Below, piece by piece: positions 15,688 to 20,000 of a stretch of DNA of 20,000 bases. Below the pieces are notes generated by a model, which saw only the letters and a list, made by a program, of their open reading frames with translations, did not search any database and was not told the DNA's origin. Position 1 is the first letter of the stretch; the number at the start of each line of letters is the position of its first letter. The position numbers and the translations under genes are program-made. This DNA comes from Prorocentrum cordatum (lineage: Eukaryota; Sar; Dinophyceae; Prorocentrales; Prorocentraceae), in contig CAUYUJ010015279.1 of assembly GCA_963575745.1 (NCBI GenBank), positions 196,560 through 216,559 of the forward strand, given 5' to 3'.

Positions 15688-16770
15688 ATGGCAGACTTCA
15701 GGCTTTGGGCTTGTTCGCATAAGAAATGTGGGTATCGGTTCAACTACATGTCGAGGGAGGCTTGCCGCGTCTGTGGGCGGGCCAAGGGCACCACACCTCA
15801 GCCTCCGCGCGGCGAGCGCAAGCTGGGGCAGTGGGTCAACGGGCCGCCTGCGTCCAAGCCAGCCAAGGTGCCAGGGCCGCCTCTCGACGATGGTCAGCTC
15901 GAGATCTATGCCAGGATGTCCGCAGCGGACTTTGCCAAGCTCTCCGAGGGGTGGCCCGCCAAGGCGGTCGGGCGTGTGGTGGCGCAGCGGTCACTGCTTT
16001 AAGGCGACCCCATGGCGTCGGCAAAAAGTGCGAGAATCGAGCAAGACAGGCTTCATGATCAGCTGGCGAGGGCTCAGCGCAAGTATCACAAGGCCAACGA
16101 AGCCGCCATGGCAGCTGTTGCCGCGGCGGTCAAGGCCAAATCCGAGTTTGACATGTTGGACAAGTAGTGCAAGGAGGCGGCAGCCAAGGCCGCACGTGCC
16201 TACTCCAGCATGGCACCAGCGCCTGCCGCCGACCCCGTGGCCGCGCTCCAGTCGCTCGTGCAGGGCCTCAGCTGCGACGAGAGGCTCAAAGGCATTGGCG
16301 AGCAGCTCGGCGGCCTCATACCCGCCCTGCAGGCCCTCGTACCCAAGCCTGAGGTCGTGCCCGAGGCAGCGGACGCTCCCATGGGCGATGCTGCTGATGG
16401 CGACGGCGCTGCGGACGCTCCTGGAGGCGGTGCCAGCCTCCCGCCCGAGGCTGGGGCCGCAGGCGCTGCCGCCGCAGCCGCCGCTGCTGCCACAGCTGAG
16501 GCTGAGGCTCGACATGCTGCCGAACAAGACCGACGTGAGCAACAGCAACATGAACAGATGCTGGCGTGGCTCGAGAGCCAGAAGCAGCAGGCTGCAGGCG
16601 ATGCCAACGGCTCCGACGCCCCCTTCTACCAACAGGTGGCCGAGGCTCACGGGGTCAAGCATGAGCTGGTGGCAGGCTTCTTCGATGCTCTGTTGGAAGC
16701 TGCAAAAAAAGCGACCTCGTCTTTGATGCAGCCAGCAGAGCCTCTCAATGTGAATAGTTGTCTATTGTGA
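15688..16770 (+). pseudogene. Element 2 ORF1: zinc-finger/coiled-coil protein with two in-frame stops
   Basis: One frame from the ATG at 15688 to TGA at 16770. Residues 1-35 hold a RanBP2-like finger, W-x-C-x4-C-x4-N-x6-C-x2-C (MADFRLWACSHKKCGYRF...ACRVCGRAKG). The finger is followed by a Pro/Lys-rich stretch and a helix ending PAKAVGRVVAQRSLL. TAA (16000-16002) then interrupts; the same frame resumes with an Ala/Lys/Glu/Gln-rich coiled-coil (MASAKSARIEQDRLHDQLAR...), is cut by TAG (16165-16167), and resumes again (KEAAAKAARAYSSMAPAPAA). It ends with an Ala/Gly/Asp-rich section and a Gln/Glu-rich helix. The uninterrupted periodicity across both stops suggests a single ancestral protein. LINE ORF1 proteins usually bind element RNA, which fits the finger and coiled-coil. 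It overlaps ORF2 by 13 bp. Confidence 0.75.
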
Positions 16771-18443
16771 CGTGCAATGTGACAGGTAAAGTTGGCCTCG
16801 AGGCGCTGCTGAAGCATACCCGCGTGCGGGCTGCGCGAGCTGTGGCGGTTCAGGAGCATCGCCTACGAGAGCCCGAATGTGTAGCTTGGGAGTCCAGGCT
16901 TAGCAAGATTGGTTGGCGTTCCTCCTGCTGCCCTGCGGTGGACACGCAAAAGGGCGGCACCTCTGGCGGTATCATGCACATGGTTCCTGCCGCTGCTGGG
17001 CTCGCCGAGTTCGAGCTGGTGCCGAAGGTTGTCGCTGCAGGCAGGGCCAGGGTCATGCACTGCTCTGGGCTGATACCAGGTGGTTTTGCTCTTGCCACCG
17101 TCTACATGCATCACAGTGAAGAGTTAGGCCCTCGAAATTGGAAGATCTTAGAGGATCTTGGCTGTGTCCTCAAGCAGATCGCGATGCCCTTCGTCTTGTG
17201 TGGTGACTTTCAGCTGCTGCCTGACACGCTGGTGGGTTCTGAATGGACAGAGGGCATGGACGCCGTATGCGTTGCACCGACCTGCGCCACTTGCACGAAC
17301 AGTTCGGCTAACGCTGGTCGTTGTATTGACTACTTCGTGATGTCACGGTCCCTTCATCATGGGGCCAAGGCCGAGGTGCTGTTTGACGTGGGCACGTCGC
17401 CGCACTTCCCTGTGGTGCTTACTCTGCGGCCGCGCACCGTGGCCGAGATGGCGCACCTGGTGGCCAGGGTGCCTAAGCGGCTGCCGCAGGATGTACCCAT
17501 GGGCTGCCGCGCGCTGGACCCAAGCGATCTTTGGCAGCAGTACTGTCTGCGACGCAATGGGCTACCTCTCGATGCCGCCTGGCGGCTATGGCTGGACTTC
17601 GCGGAGCGCGACTGGGCAGACGTCTACGCCCTCGACCTCGAGACTGACAGCGAGTACTTCGGCAGGTCTGAGGGCCCGCGCTTTCAAGTTTGCAAGCCTA
17701 AAGCCCCTAGGGACCTTGCCTTTCCCCGTCTGTCTCCAGGGGCTCTTTGGTGGCGTCTCCTCGCCCGATGTTTGGATGGCCTTGGGGTCTGGCAACCTGG
17801 GGCCCTTCGTTCTGGAACGCTAAAGTTGGCCCGAAGCTTGCCCGGCTTGGCCAAGAAGGCCAAGGTTGAAGCAGACAAGTCTCAACCCTGGCTGCACCTG
17901 CTGGAGTATGCACGTGGGCTGACATATCCTCTTGCTTCTGCGCTCGCCAAGCTAGCGCACAAGCAAGCAGCTTTAGAGCATCGTATGGCCGAGAAGGCCA
18001 AGAATCAGAATTGGAAGGAATGGGTGCAAGCGCACTCACTTAATGGAGGAGCTGCCCTGTACGCATGTAGCAAGCCAGCCACCCCCTGGCATGCCAGCAG
18101 CATGTCCCCCCCAGGAGCGCCTGCCACCCTACAGGAGGAGGTTTCGCTTTTGGAGGAGGAGTGGGCTGGGTGGTGGAAGGTGGGCGCCCTCGAGGATGAG
18201 ATTTGTTGGCCAGATTTAGGGCCAGAGTTTCCCAGGCCCTCCCTGGACGATTTAAAGAGATGCCTGAAGTCCTTTCCCAAGCGGTCAGGGTGTGGCTTCG
18301 ACCAGATCAGCCCCAGACAGTTGCTCGTGCTCTCGGACCAGGCCCTTGATGCTTTGATGCTTTCCTGGACGTGCTGGCTGTTGTTGAAAGCTCGTGCTCG
18401 TGGCCCACCATCTGGACCAAGGTTGTTTTCTTGCCAAACGTGA
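16758..18443 (+). pseudogene. Element 2 ORF2, part 1: complete EEP endonuclease and RT N-terminus
   Basis: The frame opens right after a TAG (16755-16757) and begins SIVTCNVTG; no ATG precedes the domain, the first being about 70 codons in. EEP motifs by residue from 16758: Asn7 (TCNVTG), Glu33 (VAVQEHRL), YMHHSE around 116, Asp150 in LCGDFQ, Asp191 in CIDYFVMS and His216 in SPHFPVVL. Residue 152 is Gln where the family normally has Asn. A long linker with basic helices (about 230-480) leads to the RT start, LKSFPKRSGCGFDQISPRQL (helix before motif 1). Homology leaves the frame near 18385, where WPTIWTKVVFL is read in another frame. Confidence 0.85.
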
Positions 18444-19686
18444 TGGGGGGCTGCGCCCCATAGCCCTCATCCATATCTTGGCGCGAGTGCAGGGTAGGCT
18501 GCGGAAGTCATTAGTGTCCCAGTGGCAGGCTGCACACGCGCGCCCATATTGGTGGGCCACCTCAGGCCGCAGCAGCGACAAGCTGGTCTGGGTGCAAGCC
18601 GCCTCGTCTGAATGGGCGCTTTCCCGTGACATGTCCAGTGCTTTGGTGCTGTTGGACCTTCAGAAGGCCTTCGATCACATTAGACACAGTGAGTTGGTAA
18701 GAGCTGCGTCGGAGTCGGGGTTTCCACTCCGCCAGCTGAAGCTCCTCGTTGAGCTCTACCGCCTTCCGCGGGTTTTAAGTTTGGATAATGCTGTGTCCGA
18801 ACCTGTGTGCACTCTGCAGGCTGTGCTGCCTGGCTGTCACTTTGCCACGCTTATGTTGCAGATGATTCTCCTTGGCCCTGTCGATAGGGTCGTGGATCGC
18901 TATAGACTGGTGCGACTGGGTGTCGTTGTGGACGACTTCGGTTTGCATCATGTAGGTCGAGATTGCGATGTCATTGCCGATCTTTCGGGTGCCGCGTGCT
19001 TGCTGCATCGGGAGCTCGAGGCCGTTCATCTTCCTGTCGCCCGTCGTAAGTCGAAGGTCGTGGGGTCGTCGCATCTGGTCCGTGCCTCCCTGGTGCGCAG
19101 GCTGGCCCGCTATAAGGTCAAAGGAGTGAGCCATGAGCGTAATCTTGGGATCGATTTTGCTGCTGCGCGTGTTATGTCTCAAGCTACACGTCGCGAGCGC
19201 AGGAGTCCAGCGCGTGCTCGGGCTCGCAAGCTTGTGGGTTTAGGTAAGCACATTGCTAAGCGCTGGGTTCACCACATGATTCAGTACGCTGTCATGGCCT
19301 CCGTCAAGTATGGGGGCAGCGTGCACGGCACGAACTCTACTTTGTTGCGCGAGGCTCGGTCTTTGCAGGCGCACGTGCAGAGCAATCGCCTCGCGGGAAA
19401 AAGTGTCACTCTGCTTCTGATGCTGTCCGATAAGCCCTCCTGCGATCCTGCTTTTCAGCTGCAGTTGGATCCGCTTCTGGCCTATGCCACTGCTGTCTGG
19501 GATGATCTGCTGCCCAGGCGCGTTTTGGAGCAAGGTCTTCAAGAGGCCTGGCAACTCTTCAGGGACCATGGGAACCCGTGGGCTGCCGTCCGAGGCCCGT
19601 TTTCGGCCTGCGTGGCCACTGCGAAGCGCCTGGGTTTCTCCATGGATGGTTTTTTATTGGGATCATCCCAAAGTTGGTGCGATTAG
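18394..19686 (+). pseudogene. Element 2 ORF2, part 2: reverse transcriptase palm and thumb
   Basis: The RT core is in one frame from about 18424: FLAKRDGGLRPIALI (motifs 1-2), SSALVLLDLQKAFDHI with catalytic Asp88 (motif A; residue numbers from 18394), LQAVLPGCHFATLML (motif B region), GVVVDDFGLHHVG with Asp180-Asp181 (motif C), PVARRKSKVV (motif D) and HERNLGIDF (motif E). A basic thumb follows (RRERRSPARARARKLVGLG, then YAVMASVKYGGSV...) and the connection helices, including PLLAYATAVWDDLL. All RT catalytic residues are present. Entry to this frame needs a missing base near 18429 (TTGCC where FLAK requires TTGGCC), and exit near 19645 another shift. Confidence 0.9.
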
Positions 19687-20000
19687 CGTGCGTGAGCAAT
19701 CTCCACGCACTGTCCGCACATGGCTTTGTCGGGTGATTCAAGATTGGTTGTGGGCCAAAGTTGCTGAGCGTGAAGGTGTGCCTGAGTTGGATAACGGATG
19801 CAACCTTGACCCCATCCTGTCTCTTTTGCGAGCGAAGGAGCTCTCGCCTCAAGAGAAAGGCTACCTTCGATCTGTGATTGCTGGAGGGCAGTGGCCGCAG
19901 CACAGGCAATGGGAGTGCGGTATGGTTTCTCAGCCCACGTGCCTGGCCTGTCAGGACGCTCCAGGGACTTTGTTGCACAGACATGGAGCGTGCGGAAGGC
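19646..20000 (+). pseudogene. Element 2 ORF2, part 3: connection and zinc finger (cut by window end)
   Basis: From ATG 19646 (MVFYWDHPKVGAISVREQ) this frame stays open to the window end. It includes RTWLCRVIQDWLWAKVAERE, LLRAKELSPQEKGYLRSVIA and QPTCLACQDAPGTLLHRHGA followed by Cys, the CX2C...HX4C finger (about 19940-19993) matching those of elements 1 and 3. The previous frame ends 40 bp later, and the change falls near a run of six T (19650-19655). RNase H should follow outside the window. Confidence 0.85.

Larger units (their letters stand above)
15520..20000 (+). mobile_element. Element 2: SL-capped non-LTR retrotransposon (3' end beyond window)
   Basis: Order on plus: SL, SL-like relic, leader, ORF1 (zinc finger, coiled-coil), ORF2 (complete EEP endonuclease, RT, zinc finger). 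The RNase H domain expected from elements 1 and 3 would lie beyond 20000. The 5' end looks complete because the first ATG after the SL starts ORF1. Damage is light but real as sequenced: in-frame TAA at 16000-16002 and TAG at 16165-16167 in ORF1, a TAG at 16755-16757 in front of ORF2, and frame changes near 18385, 18430 and 19645. Some changes lie in or beside homopolymers and could be sequencing errors. Confidence 0.9.

Noticed and set aside
15665-16726. A 353-codon open frame overlapping ORF1 of element 2, longer than any uninterrupted piece of ORF1
   Set aside because: It is Arg/Pro/Ser-rich, lacks an ATG start and any motif; the overlapping frame has the zinc finger, the first ATG after the SL and coiled-coil periodicity.

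Overview
The window is nuclear DNA of a dinoflagellate. The decisive evidence is an exact copy of the 22-nt dinoflagellate spliced leader (SL) at 15520-15541, the exon that trans-splicing adds to the 5' end of nuclear mRNAs in this group. GC-rich composition, abundant triplet arrays and several decayed non-LTR retrotransposons with the dinoflagellate-type layout (EEP endonuclease, reverse transcriptase, CX2C...HX4C zinc finger, RNase H) agree with this. I cannot name the species. No intact host gene is visible.

Left half (1-8280): no gene that I can recognise. It is built of repeats: TCC microsatellites (about 701-751, 3446-3500, 6077-6114); four blocks of a degenerate 'TCTTGGGGGCC' minisatellite (1255-1625, 4495-4745, the same family inverted at 4746-5470, and 6945-7440); a roughly 170-bp interspersed repeat present twice in opposite orientation (1633-1800 and 2622-2786), the first copy apparently inserted inside a minisatellite unit; a hexamer array (5960-6055); about 680 bp of a 9-bp GGACCTGTG minisatellite that reads as Gly-Pro-Val (6245-6925); and an 840-bp GGA/GAT compound array (7441-8279).

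Right half (8280-20000): three non-LTR retrotransposons separated by GGA/TCC arrays. Element 1 (minus, about 13042-8281) is truncated in its endonuclease and broken by frameshifts, but can be followed through RT, zinc finger, RNase H and a C-terminal CX2C module to a stop. Element 3 (minus, about 15230-13285) retains only the RT thumb, zinc finger, RNase H and C-terminal module. Element 2 (plus, from 15520 past the window end) starts exactly at the SL, directly followed by a second, eroded SL-like copy. It then has a short ATG-free leader, ORF1 (RanBP2-like zinc finger, coiled-coil and Ala/acidic region, with two in-frame stops) and ORF2 (full EEP domain, RT with motifs A-E, zinc finger; RNase H expected beyond the window).

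The most interesting reading is that element 2 was copied from a trans-spliced mRNA, possibly twice, so that the host SL became its 5' end. The second theme is that every element edge I can place lies against a GGA/TCC array, which suggests insertion into, or seeding of, these microsatellites.
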